Part shown: positions 20,694 to 27,734 of the stretch, piece by piece | Numbering within the stretch: position 1 is the stretch's first letter | How the letters are laid out: the number at the start of each line of letters is the position of its first letter | From: an uncultured Pelagibacteraceae bacterium | Lineage (GTDB): Bacteria > Pseudomonadota > Alphaproteobacteria > Pelagibacterales > Pelagibacteraceae | Length of the DNA: 64,000 nucleotides | Direction: 5' to 3' | NCBI GenBank assembly: GCA_902618205.1 | Contig: CACMZL010000006.1 | Location: 1 to 64,000, forward strand | Notes under the pieces: model-generated | Told to the model about the DNA's origin: nothing | What the model saw: only the letters and a program-made list of their open reading frames with translations | The model's database searches: none | Translations under genes and position numbers: made by a program

Positions 20694-21410
20694 ATGGAAA
20701 ATGAAAATAAATTAAAAATTATTCTTGGTATTATATATCTTTCAATAGTTACTGGCTTTTTGTTGCTTTTTTTTAGCTATTTTTCATTTGACGACTTTTC
20801 AAGTTTTGAACTTATAAAAAATAATAGAGACAAACTATATGATATCAAAAATTCTAATTTTTTAATTGCTAGCATATTATTTTTTATTGGAGTGATTATT
20901 TGGGTAATGCTGTTAGGATTTGGTGCACCAGTTTTTTTAGTTGGAGGATTTGTATTTGGAAAATGGATAGGGACAATTCTTATTGTATTTGCTTTATCTA
21001 TTGGCGCAACGCTTTTATATATTTGCGCAAATTATTTTTTTAAAGATTTAATAAAAAAAAAATTTTCACCAAAGTTTTCTAACCTTACTGAAAAATTTAA
21101 AAAAAATGAATTTACTTTTTTTCTGATATATAGATTTGTTGGTGGTATACCTTTTTTTATATCAAACATTTTGCCGACATTATTTAATGTTAAGATTAAA
21201 AATTTCTTTTTTGGATCTGTTATTGGAATGACACCTCAGTTATTCGTTGGAGCTTCACTTGGCGCAGGACTAAATAAAGTAATTGAAAACAATCAAGTAC
21301 CTCCAAGCATGTTTGATATAATTTTAACTTCAGATATTTATTTACCAATAATTGGTATGATAATTCTGGTTTTAGTTGGATTTATAATCAGAAAAAAATT
21401 CTACAAATAA
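20694..21410 (+). CDS. TVP38/TMEM64 (VTT) family membrane protein
   Basis: 238 residues with about six hydrophobic helices. The VTT (SNARE-associated) core is visible: GFGAPVFLVGGFVFGKWIGT with a re-entrant-loop-like Gly/Pro pattern, FFLIYRFVGGIPFFISNILPT and GSVIGMTPQLFVGASLGAGL. Members of this family resemble DedA and are implicated in lipid scrambling or membrane homeostasis; the exact role is unknown. Its stop is one base from the convergent tRNA-Thr gene. Confidence 0.83.
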   Translation: MENENKLKIILGIIYLSIVTGFLLLFFSYFSFDDFSSFELIKNNRDKLYDIKNSNFLIASILFFIGVIIWVMLLGFGAPVFLVGGFVFGKWIGTILIVFALSIGATLLYICANYFFKDLIKKKFSPKFSNLTEKFKKNEFTFFLIYRFVGGIPFFISNILPTLFNVKIKNFFFGSVIGMTPQLFVGASLGAGLNKVIENNQVPPSMFDIILTSDIYLPIIGMIILVLVGFIIRKKFYK

Positions 21411-21411
21411 C

Positions 21412-21485
21412 TGGTGCCCTCACCCAGAATTGAACTGGAAACTCATCCTTACCATGGATGTGTTATACCATTTAACTATGAGGGC
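21412..21485 (-). tRNA. tRNA-Thr (GGT)
   Basis: On the minus strand the acceptor GCCCTCA pairs with TGAGGGC, followed by discriminator A and encoded CCA (plus-strand TGG at 21412-21414). The anticodon stem CATCC/GGATG encloses ATGGTAA, giving anticodon GGT (plus-strand 21451-21453). The T arm TCCAG-TTCAATT-CTGGG is normal. 74 bases. Confidence 0.95.
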
Positions 21486-21580
21486 ATTTTTTAATTATAA
21501 TTAGTGTATAAAATTGTTTTTTTCAAATAAATGCCTTAATTTTTTACGAAAATCAGGTATATCTAAATTAGGTAAATGAT

Positions 21581-21778
21581 ATGGGAATTCACTACGATTA
21601 TAAATCTACAAGAGGAGCTAAGGCTATGGAGAAGCAGGCTAAAAGAGAAAAAAAGCTTGCTGAAAAAAGAGCAAAGAAAATAGCCAAACAAGGTGACCCC
21701 AAAAGTCCAGAGGATAAAACAATACCAATCGATCAAGTAATTACTTTGGATCACCTCACCAATCCAGACAAAAAATAA
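21581..21778 (+). CDS. Small highly charged basic protein, 65 residues (hypothetical)
   Basis: Starts MGIHYDYKSTRGAKAMEKQA and continues with a Lys/Arg/Glu-rich helix (KREKKLAEKRAKKIAKQ), then a short polar tail ending DHLTNPDKK. No known domain. A very charged helix of this sort suggests nucleic-acid or ribosome contact, but that is inference. It heads a run of plus-strand genes leading into dcd and murA; 5 bases separate its stop from the next tiny ORF. The 95 bases between it and tRNA-Thr show no feature I can support. Confidence 0.65.
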   Translation: MGIHYDYKSTRGAKAMEKQAKREKKLAEKRAKKIAKQGDPKSPEDKTIPIDQVITLDHLTNPDKK

Positions 21779-21783
21779 TCAAG

Positions 21784-21885
21784 ATGGACAGGAAGAAGGA
21801 TAAAAAAGCTAAACTCGAAGAAGCTTTGCGTAAAAACTTAAGAAAAAGAAAAATTTTTCAAAAAAAAAATAAAAAAAATAAATAA
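21784..21885 (+). CDS. Tiny basic protein, 33 residues (hypothetical)
   Basis: ATG at 21784, TAA at 21883-21885: MDRKKDKKAKLEEALRKNLR then KRKIFQKKNKKNK. It fits exactly between the 65-residue ORF (5-base gap) and the dcd ATG, which follows its stop with no spacer; such tight fitting argues that it is translated. More than half the residues are Lys or Arg. No family recognised; it could bind RNA or the ribosome (inference). Confidence 0.6.
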   Translation: MDRKKDKKAKLEEALRKNLRKRKIFQKKNKKNK

Positions 21886-22440
21886 ATGTCAGTGCAATCA
21901 GATAAGTGGATAATCAAAATGGCGAAAGAACAAGCAATGATTTCACCATTTGAAGATAAACAAATAAGGGAAGGGAAAATTTCATTTGGTGTTTCTTCAT
22001 ACGGGTACGATGCGAGAGTATCTAATGAGTTTAAAATATTTACTAATGTTAACTCTGAAATTGTAGACCCTAAAAATTTTAAACCAACAAATTTTGTAAC
22101 AAAAGAGACTGATGAATGTATTATTCCACCAAATTCTTTTGTTTTAGCAAGAACTATCGAATATTTTAAAATTCCTAGCGATGTCTTAGTTATTTGTTTA
22201 GGTAAATCTACTTATGCTAGATGTGGAATAATTGTTAATGTAACACCTTTGGAACCAGGATGGGAAGGCCATGTGACTCTTGAATTTTCTAACACTACCC
22301 CATTACCAGCCAAAATATATGCAAATGAAGGTGTGGCTCAATTTATATTTTTAAAAGGGAATGAGAAACCTGATGTTTCATATGCCGACAGAAATGGAAA
22401 ATATATGGGTCAAAAAGGGGTAACGCTTCCCAAAATTTAA
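21886..22440 (+). CDS. dcd: dCTP deaminase
   Basis: 184 residues. Deaminates dCTP to dUTP for thymidylate synthesis; trimeric dUTPase-like fold. Recognisable segments are [46 protein letters not shown] and [19 protein letters not shown] with the catalytic Glu region. The start abuts the preceding tiny ORF and the stop is one base from the murA ATG. Confidence 0.95.
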   Translation: MSVQSDKWIIKMAKEQAMISPFEDKQIREGKISFGVSSYGYDARVSNEFKIFTNVNSEIVDPKNFKPTNFVTKETDECIIPPNSFVLARTIEYFKIPSDVLVICLGKSTYARCGIIVNVTPLEPGWEGHVTLEFSNTTPLPAKIYANEGVAQFIFLKGNEKPDVSYADRNGKYMGQKGVTLPKI

Positions 22441-22441
22441 A

Positions 22442-23704
22442 ATGGATAAATTTAAAATTAATGGTCCCTCTAAGATCAGAGGAGAGGTATCAATTTCTGG
22501 AAGTAAAAACGCTGCTCTACCAATACTTGCTGCGAGTTTACTCTTTGATAAAAATGTAACAATTAAAAATCTTCCAAGAGTTAAAGATATTGATACAATG
22601 CTTAATTTGCTGAAATCGTTAGGAAGAAAAATTAGCTTTAAAAATAATAAAAAAATCGCGACAATCTCAAAAGGAAAAAAAAATAATTTTTTTGCACCTT
22701 ATTCTCTAGTTAAAACAATGAGAGCAGGAATTTTAGTTCTTGGTCCTTTATTGGCAAAAAATAAAAAAGCAAAAGTAAGTAGCCCAGGTGGTTGCAGTAT
22801 AGGAGTAAGACCAATAGATATACATTTAAAGGCTATATCAAAGTTAGGTGTTAAAATAAAAATTGAAAAAGGATATGTTAATGCAAAAGCTCAAGAAGGA
22901 TTAGTTGGCTCTGAAATAAGATTTCCAAAAATATCCGTTGGAGCTACCGAAAATTTAGTTCTTGCTGCTTGTCTTGCAAAAGGAAGGACAACAATAAAGA
23001 ACTGCGCTATAGAGCCTGAAATCAAAGATCTGACAAATTTTTTAAAAACAGCTGGTGCTAAAATCAAATGGATCGGTAAAAGAACTTTGAAAATAGAGGG
23101 TGTCAAAAAATTAAAAAGTATAACTTACTCAATCATGAATGATAGGATTGAAGCAGGTACTTTTTGTGTTGCTGCATGTTTGAATAGTGGAAATTTAAAA
23201 ATTAAAAACTTTGAGCCAAAAATTATAAACACAGAGATAAATTTACTTAAGAAAATTGGTGCAAAGATAAAGACCACGAAAAATACAATTCAAATTAAGG
23301 GACCAAAAAAAATTAGAAGTTTGAATTTTTTAAAAACTGGAGAATACCCAAACTTTCCCACCGATTTGCAAGCTCAAATGATGGTATTATTAACCAGAGC
23401 TAATGGAAAAAGTACAATTGAAGAAAATATATTCGAAAACAGATTTATGCATGTTCCAGAATTAAAAAGATTGGGTGCAAAAATAAATACTAAAGGAAAC
23501 AAGGCAATTATTGAAGGAACTAATAATTTAGAGGGAGCCGAGTTAATGTCTAGTGATTTAAGGGCATCAGTCGCTTTAGTTTTGGCAGCTTTTATTTCGA
23601 GAGGAACATCTATTATTAATAGAGTGTATCATTTAGACAGAGGTTATGAAAAAATTGAAAATAAATTGAAAAAAATTGGTGTAAAAATAAAAAGAATATC
23701 TTAG
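22442..23704 (+). CDS. murA: UDP-N-acetylglucosamine 1-carboxyvinyltransferase
   Basis: 420 residues. First committed step of peptidoglycan synthesis: transfers enolpyruvate from PEP to UDP-GlcNAc. SGSKNAALPILAA holds the Lys/Asn pair (K22, N23) and PGGCSIGVRP holds the PEP-reactive Cys118. NDRIEAGTF and DLRASVALVLAA are also typical. A Cys rather than Asp at 118 predicts fosfomycin sensitivity at the target level. One-base overlap with the DUF2948 gene. Confidence 0.96.
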   Translation: MDKFKINGPSKIRGEVSISGSKNAALPILAASLLFDKNVTIKNLPRVKDIDTMLNLLKSLGRKISFKNNKKIATISKGKKNNFFAPYSLVKTMRAGILVLGPLLAKNKKAKVSSPGGCSIGVRPIDIHLKAISKLGVKIKIEKGYVNAKAQEGLVGSEIRFPKISVGATENLVLAACLAKGRTTIKNCAIEPEIKDLTNFLKTAGAKIKWIGKRTLKIEGVKKLKSITYSIMNDRIEAGTFCVAACLNSGNLKIKNFEPKIINTEINLLKKIGAKIKTTKNTIQIKGPKKIRSLNFLKTGEYPNFPTDLQAQMMVLLTRANGKSTIEENIFENRFMHVPELKRLGAKINTKGNKAIIEGTNNLEGAELMSSDLRASVALVLAAFISRGTSIINRVYHLDRGYEKIENKLKKIGVKIKRIS

Positions 23705-24105
23705 TGAATAATTTTTTAAAGAAGGTAATCGCTCAATCTCCAGACGACTTACAAATTATATCAGCAATATGTGCAGAGTCTAAAGTAAAAATTTCTGATA
23801 TTAAATATTTACCATCTACAAAAATTTTTTTACTTTCTGTTTTAAGAATAGATAAGGAAACAGATAGTAGCAAACCTATTAATAGTGTTATAAAATTTGA
23901 ATTTATTGAAACTTCCAAGTCTAAAAACATTAACCAATCCAATGTAGATTTAACTTTAGAATTACTTGCAATTGATATTTTTAAAAAAAAAGAAAATTTT
24001 GAAATAGTTCTGTTATTTTCAAAAAATGGAATTATAACACTGTCCACAGAAGTTATTGATGTAACTTTAGAAGACCAAAAAATTGATAATGATAAAAGTA
24101 ATTAA
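23704..24105 (+). CDS. DUF2948 family protein
   Basis: 133 residues from a GTG start that shares one base with the murA stop. The phrase SPDDLQIISAICAESKVKIS near the start and the position between murA and hisD match the alphaproteobacterial DUF2948 family. Function is unknown. It overlaps the hisD start by 17 bases. Confidence comes mostly from position plus the N-terminal pattern. Confidence 0.75.
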   Translation: MNNFLKKVIAQSPDDLQIISAICAESKVKISDIKYLPSTKIFLLSVLRIDKETDSSKPINSVIKFEFIETSKSKNINQSNVDLTLELLAIDIFKKKENFEIVLLFSKNGIITLSTEVIDVTLEDQKIDNDKSN

Positions 24106-25351
24106 TTGTAAGAAAAAAAATTATAAAAGAGAATTAGTATCTTTTTTGGATAAAAGGAGATCAGGAAAAGCAGTAGACACTTCGATAGTTCCAAAAATTT
24201 TAAAAGACATCAAAATTAATGGAAGAAAAGCACTTTTAAAGTATGAGAAAAAATTTAGTAAAAATATAGAGATAGTTCCTTCAAAAGATAAAGTAAACAA
24301 AGCAATTAAAACATTAGAACCTAAGATTAAAAAAAGTATCGATTTAGCCTATAACAGAATTTTTAAGTTTCATTCACTACAAAAACCAAAAAATATTAAG
24401 TATGTAGACAATTTTAAAAATAAACTTGAATATAAGCATGTGCCACTACAGTCCGTAGGTATTTATGTACCAGCTAATTTACCATCCACATTATTAATGA
24501 ATGCAGTGCCTGCAAAAATTTCTGGTGTAAAAAGAATTGTTTTGGCCAATCCAAAACTTAATGGAAAACTAAATCCTGCTGTTCTTTATGCAGCTAAAAA
24601 AGTTGGAATTAAGGAAATTTACTCAATGGGTGGTGCCCAAGCTATAGCAAGTTTAGCATACATTCAAAAAGTGAATAAAATTGTAGGGCCTGGAAATATT
24701 TATGTTGCAAGAAGCAAACGTGAAGTCTTTGGTGATGTTGGAACAGAAGGAATGGTCGCTGGACCTAGTGAGATTTGTGTTTTAGCAGATGGTAAAACTG
24801 ATCTAAATCAAGTTATAACATCTATGATTGGACAAGCAGAACATGATGTAAATTCTCAGTGTATTTTAATTACGAAAGACAAAAAATTAGCAAATAAATT
24901 TAATGTAGAAATAAAAGAAAGTATCAAAAAAGTTCAAAGGAAACGAGTTGTTTTAAAAAGCTTAAAAAATAATGGATTAATTGTGTTGGCCCAAAGTGAT
25001 AAGCAAATAATAGAAGTAATTAATGAAGTTGCTCCAGAGCACTTAGAAATTAATGTGTTTAATTTTAAAAAGTATTTAAATCAAATTCATAATGCAGGAA
25101 GTATTATGATTGGAAAGTATTCTCCAATGGCTGTCTCAGATTATAATGTTGGTTCTAACCATGTATTACCAACTTTAGGATCTGCAAAATTTTCATCTGG
25201 ACTAAATCTTAGTGAATTTTATAAAAAAATTAGCCATATAACTCTTACAAAAAAAGGTATTGAGAAATTAGGAGAATCCGCTACACATCTCGCTGAGTAT
25301 GAAGAACTAGATAATCATGCTCAAAGTATTAAATCTAGAATGAGGAGATAA
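24089..25351 (+). CDS. hisD: Histidinol dehydrogenase
   Basis: 420 residues from the ATG at 24089-24091; a TTG two codons upstream would add MI and is less likely. Last two oxidations of histidine synthesis, NAD- and zinc-dependent. Conserved parts are [54 protein letters not shown] (metal-site Gln and His) and PEHLEI. It is the only his structural gene in this block; hisZ and hisG follow some 2-4 kb downstream on the same strand. Confidence 0.95.
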   Translation: MIKVINCKKKNYKRELVSFLDKRRSGKAVDTSIVPKILKDIKINGRKALLKYEKKFSKNIEIVPSKDKVNKAIKTLEPKIKKSIDLAYNRIFKFHSLQKPKNIKYVDNFKNKLEYKHVPLQSVGIYVPANLPSTLLMNAVPAKISGVKRIVLANPKLNGKLNPAVLYAAKKVGIKEIYSMGGAQAIASLAYIQKVNKIVGPGNIYVARSKREVFGDVGTEGMVAGPSEICVLADGKTDLNQVITSMIGQAEHDVNSQCILITKDKKLANKFNVEIKESIKKVQRKRVVLKSLKNNGLIVLAQSDKQIIEVINEVAPEHLEINVFNFKKYLNQIHNAGSIMIGKYSPMAVSDYNVGSNHVLPTLGSAKFSSGLNLSEFYKKISHITLTKKGIEKLGESATHLAEYEELDNHAQSIKSRMRR

Positions 25352-25355
25352 TAAT

Positions 25356-25571
25356 TTGAGTAAACAGGATACTTTGGAGTTTGAAGGTGTGGTAACAGAT
25401 CTTCTACCTAATGCTATGTTTAGAGTTAAACTAGACAATGGTCATAATGTTACGGCTCACACGGCAGGAAAACTTAGAAAAAATCGTATTCGTGTTTTAC
25501 AAGGAGATAGAGTGAAATTGGAAGTATCTCCATACGATTTATCAAAGGGTCGTATAATTTTTAGATCTTAA
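25356..25571 (+). CDS. infA: Translation initiation factor IF-1
   Basis: 71 residues, a single S1/OB fold: [46 protein letters not shown]. Start is a TTG (25356) preceded by AGGAG inside the end of hisD at a good distance; no ATG lies nearby in frame, so the rare start appears genuine. IF-1 binds the 30S A site during initiation. The stop is 3 bases before tRNA-Phe. Confidence 0.95.
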   Translation: MSKQDTLEFEGVVTDLLPNAMFRVKLDNGHNVTAHTAGKLRKNRIRVLQGDRVKLEVSPYDLSKGRIIFRS

Positions 25572-25574
25572 TAT

Positions 25575-25650
25575 GGCTTCGTAGCTCAGTTGGTAGAGCA
25601 GAGCCCTGAAAAGGCTTGTGTCGCTGGTTCGAGTCCCGCCGAAGCCACCA
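25575..25650 (+). tRNA. tRNA-Phe (GAA)
   Basis: 76 bases. Acceptor GGCTTCG pairs with CGAAGCC, then A and encoded CCA (25648-25650). The anticodon loop CTGAAAA between GAGCC and GGCTT gives GAA (25608-25610). D loop and T loop (GGTTCGAGTCC) are standard. Only 3 bases after the infA stop, so probably cut from an infA transcript. Confidence 0.97.
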
Positions 25651-25717
25651 CTCCCATGTGGTATTAATATCCATCATTATGCTTGCATTCAAAATTAAAA
25701 TCTAATACCTATCCATC

Positions 25718-25742
25718 AGCTATTTATAGCTAATTATATAAT
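25718..25742 (+). promoter_or_regulatory. Candidate promoter/operator of the cold-shock gene
   Basis: A perfect -10 hexamer TATAAT (25737-25742) lies 23 bases before the csp start codon, immediately downstream of a small palindrome with arms AGCTAT and ATAGCT (25718-25731). No good -35 box is present at 16-18 bases, so the call is tentative. The palindrome could be an operator or a small hairpin if transcription starts further upstream. Confidence 0.35.
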
Positions 25743-25765
25743 AACAAAGAAAGAGTAACTAAAGT

Positions 25766-25978
25766 ATGAGTACATTAAAAGGCAAAGTGAAGTGGTTCAA
25801 TGGTAAGAAGGGCTACGGTTTTATTGAAAGAGAAGACGGAGAAAAAGATTGTTTCGTTCATGCGAGCGCAGTTAGAGAAGCTGGGCTAAGATTCTTGAAT
25901 GAAAACGATGCTATAGAATTCGAAATTCAAGATGGCGAAAAAGGTCCAAGCGCTGTAAATTTGAAAAAATTAGGTTAA
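25766..25978 (+). CDS. CspA-family cold-shock protein
   Basis: 70 residues, one cold-shock domain. RNA/DNA-binding motifs RNP1 (KKGYGFI) and RNP2 (DCFVHASAV) follow the typical KGKVKWFNG start. It acts as an RNA chaperone or antiterminator in this family. A weak AAAGAG ribosome site precedes the ATG. It stands alone: tRNA-Phe is 115 bases upstream and the structured region before tRNA-His begins just downstream. Confidence 0.94.
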   Translation: MSTLKGKVKWFNGKKGYGFIEREDGEKDCFVHASAVREAGLRFLNENDAIEFEIQDGEKGPSAVNLKKLG

Positions 25979-26008
25979 TAAAATTTAATTCATCAAAAAT
26001 ATTTGTAT

Positions 26009-26043
26009 AGGAATAGGATATGTTAAAAAACATAGCTATTCCT
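26009..26043 (+). repeat. Strong stem-loop downstream of csp
   Basis: AGGAATAG (26009-26016) pairs perfectly with CTATTCCT (26036-26043), and TATGTT (26019-26024) with AACATA (26029-26034), leaving a four-base AAAA loop. It can extend outward by T-G and A-T pairs. No T-run follows, so it is not a simple terminator; it could protect the csp mRNA 3' end or belong to the leader of the next unit. It contains an AGGA and an ATG (26020) that would start a 50-codon frame and would be hidden in the stem. Confidence 0.5.
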
Positions 26044-26060
26044 GTGCAAAACCTTTTCTT

Positions 26061-26180
26061 GCTTGCATTTAAAAAAAAAAATGCTAATTACACAGCAATG
26101 AATAAATTCGTTATTAATAACAGAGAAACTCACAGACATCATTCTCATGCTGGCTGCAAGCTAGCTATTTAATTATTTAT
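26061..26180 (+). promoter_or_regulatory. Candidate histidine leader/attenuator region upstream of tRNA-His-hisS
   Basis: Three mutually exclusive pairings can be drawn. GCATTT (26065-26070) pairs with AAATGC (26079-26084) across an A-run. GCTTGCA (26061-26067) pairs perfectly with TGCAAGC (26155-26161). GCTGGCT (26149-26155) pairs with AGCTAGC (26159-26165), followed by T-rich TATTTAATTATTT. Four His codons (26131-26148) lie directly before the last hairpin. This layout resembles an amino-acid attenuator, but the U-tract is interrupted and the ORF stop lies just after the hairpin, so the mechanism would not be the classical one. No mapped transcript supports it here. Confidence 0.45.
26098..26172 (+). 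CDS. Histidine-rich putative leader peptide, 24 residues
   Basis: ATG 26098 to TAA 26170-26172 reads MNKFVINNRETHRHHSHAGC KLAI, with four His in a six-residue stretch (codons CAC AGA CAT CAT TCT CAT). The frame is also open from an ATG at 26020 (50 codons), but that start lies in a strong stem and the longer frame crosses an 11-A run. No good ribosome site precedes 26098. Position directly ahead of tRNA-His, hisS, hisZ and hisG is what makes a regulatory leader plausible. Confidence 0.42.
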   Translation: MNKFVINNRETHRHHSHAGCKLAI

Positions 26181-26190
26181 AAATTTAATT

Positions 26191-26199
26191 TTATCCACA
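26191..26199 (+). promoter_or_regulatory. Perfect DnaA-box 9-mer upstream of tRNA-His
   Basis: TTATCCACA matches the high-affinity DnaA box of E. coli exactly. It lies 6 bases before the -10-like box of tRNA-His. An isolated box could be a DnaA or replication-linked control site, but a single 9-mer is expected by chance about once in a window of this size and composition. Confidence 0.3.
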
Positions 26200-26204
26200 T
26201 TTAG

Positions 26205-26210
26205 TATAAA
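26205..26210 (+). promoter_or_regulatory. Candidate -10 box for tRNA-His-hisS
   Basis: TATAAA ends 12 bases before the mature tRNA-His 5' end, a reasonable place for a tRNA promoter with a short 5' extension. No convincing -35 hexamer stands at 16-18 bases upstream. If real, the tRNA-hisS transcript could start here and bypass the leader region. Confidence 0.33.
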
Positions 26211-26222
26211 ACAGTAGAAGGA

Positions 26223-26299
26223 GCACGGGTAGCTCAGTTGGTTAGAGCAGCGGTTTGTGGAACCGAAGGTCGACAGTTCGAATCTGTCCCCGTGTACCA
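26223..26299 (+). tRNA. tRNA-His (GTG), without encoded G-1
   Basis: 77 bases. Acceptor GCACGGG (26223-26229) pairs with CCCGTGT, with a G-U first pair, then discriminator A (26296) and encoded CCA (26297-26299). The anticodon loop holds GTG after TT. The T arm GACAG-TTCGAAT-CTGTC is normal. The base before G1 is A (26222), and position 73 is A rather than C, so the almost universal G-1:C73 pair of tRNA-His is missing, as reported for a group of Alphaproteobacteria. The hisS ATG is 4 bases downstream. Confidence 0.96.
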
Positions 26300-26303
26300 A
26301 AAA

Positions 26304-27734
26304 ATGAATAAAGAAAAAAAATTGTCTGCAAATACCCCTTCGGGTTTTGTTGATAGATACGGAAAAGAATTAGCGTTAAAAGAAAATTTAATTGCTAAGA
26401 TTGAGGAAAATTTTTTAAAATTTGGTTTTTCTAAGCTAGAAACCCCAAGTTTTGAAATATCAGAAAATATAGGAAAATTTTTACCAGATGAAGATAGGCC
26501 AAGCTCTGGTGTATTTGGTTTTCAAGAGGAAAATAATAGCTGGATATCATTACGTTATGATTTAACTGCGCCATTAGCAAGATACGTATCTCAAAATTAT
26601 TTAAATATCCCAAATCCTTTTAAGAGATATCAAATCGGAAATGTATGGCGAAATGAGAAACCTGGTCCTGGTAGATTTAGAGAGTTTACACAAGCCGATT
26701 GTGATATTATTGGATCTAATAATCCTTTAGCAGATGCTGAGATGTGCAATCTTTTAGCCGAAACATTATATTTCTGTGGCTTAGAAAAAGATCAATATCA
26801 AATCAAGCTAAGTAATAGAAAATTAATTCAAGGACTTATTGAAAACTTAAAAATTTCAGAAAGCAAACAACAACTTACTGTTTTGAGAGCTATTGATAAA
26901 CTTGATAGAGTTGGAACTGATGGTGTTAAACAATTGCTTACAACAGGACGTGAAGACAAATCTGGTGATAAAACTATTGGAGCAAACCTCTCTGATAACC
27001 AGGCTGAAGAAATAGTCAGTTTTATAAATATGAAATCTTTAGATGAAATTAAGTCAGCTATACCAAACAAATTAGTTGAAGATGGTGCTGATGAATTAAA
27101 TAGAGTACTAGATGGATTAAATTATTCATCTAATTTTGATCAAATAATTTTTTCCCCTGAAGTTATTAGAGGACTTGAATATTATGATGGCCCAATATTT
27201 GAGGCAAATTTAACATTTAAAGTCAAAAATCAAAAAAACCAAGAGGTGGAATTTGGCTCAATTGGTGGAGGTGGAAGATATAATTCTTTAGTTTCAAGAT
27301 TTAAAAAAGTAAACTTATCTGCAACAGGTGTTTCCATAGGCCTTGATCGCTTGCTATACGCATTAGTTCAATTAAATAAAATCGAGGTAAAAAATAATTC
27401 ACCAATAATAATATGTGTTTTAGATGAAAAATATCTCTCTAATTATTATAAGTTGTTATCACAACTTAGAAATCAAAATATAAGATCTGAAGTTTATCTA
27501 GGAGACTCAGGTTTGAAATCTCAACTAAAATATGCTGATAAAAGAAGTGCGCCAGCTGTAATTCTTTGTGGGGACGATGAATTTAAAAACAATAAAATTA
27601 CTATAAAAAAATTAGCTCCAAATTTAGAAGAAACATCAAAAAATTTGTCTAGAGAAGAATGGAAAAAATCTGAAAATAATCAAATCACATTTGATAAGGA
27701 GAAACTGATTGATGAAATCAAGAAACTTATCTGA
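26304..27734 (+). CDS. hisS: Histidyl-tRNA synthetase
   Basis: 476 residues from the ATG at 26304; an upstream reading from 26238 would run through tRNA-His and is rejected. Class II synthetase: RYDLTAPLARYV, motif 2 region RYQIGNVWRNEKPGPGRFRE, the histidine-site segment RGLEYYDGPIFEA, motif 3 GVSIGLDRLLYAL and a C-terminal anticodon domain. The EYYDG segment differs from the usual RGLDYYxxT of bacterial HisRS, consistent with the divergent alphaproteobacterial type that reads tRNA-His without G-1:C73. The end overlaps hisZ by 23 bases. Confidence 0.95.
   Translation: MNKEKKLSANTPSGFVDRYGKELALKENLIAKIEENFLKFGFSKLETPSFEISENIGKFLPDEDRPSSGVFGFQEENNSWISLRYDLTAPLARYVSQNYLNIPNPFKRYQIGNVWRNEKPGPGRFREFTQADCDIIGSNNPLADAEMCNLLAETLYFCGLEKDQYQIKLSNRKLIQGLIENLKISESKQQLTVLRAIDKLDRVGTDGVKQLLTTGREDKSGDKTIGANLSDNQAEEIVSFINMKSLDEIKSAIPNKLVEDGADELNRVLDGLNYSSNFDQIIFSPEVIRGLEYYDGPIFEANLTFKVKNQKNQEVEFGSIGGGGRYNSLVSRFKKVNLSATGVSIGLDRLLYALVQLNKIEVKNNSPIIICVLDEKYLSNYYKLLSQLRNQNIRSEVYLGDSGLKSQLKYADKRSAPAVILCGDDEFKNNKITIKKLAPNLEETSKNLSREEWKKSENNQITFDKEKLIDEIKKLI

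Noticed and set aside
26009-26043. Intrinsic terminator of csp
   Set aside because: The stem is strong, but no T-run follows on either strand at the right place.
26238-26303. N-terminal extension of hisS through tRNA-His
   Set aside because: The extra 22 residues are translated tRNA sequence; the ATG at 26304 directly after the CCA fits HisRS length.
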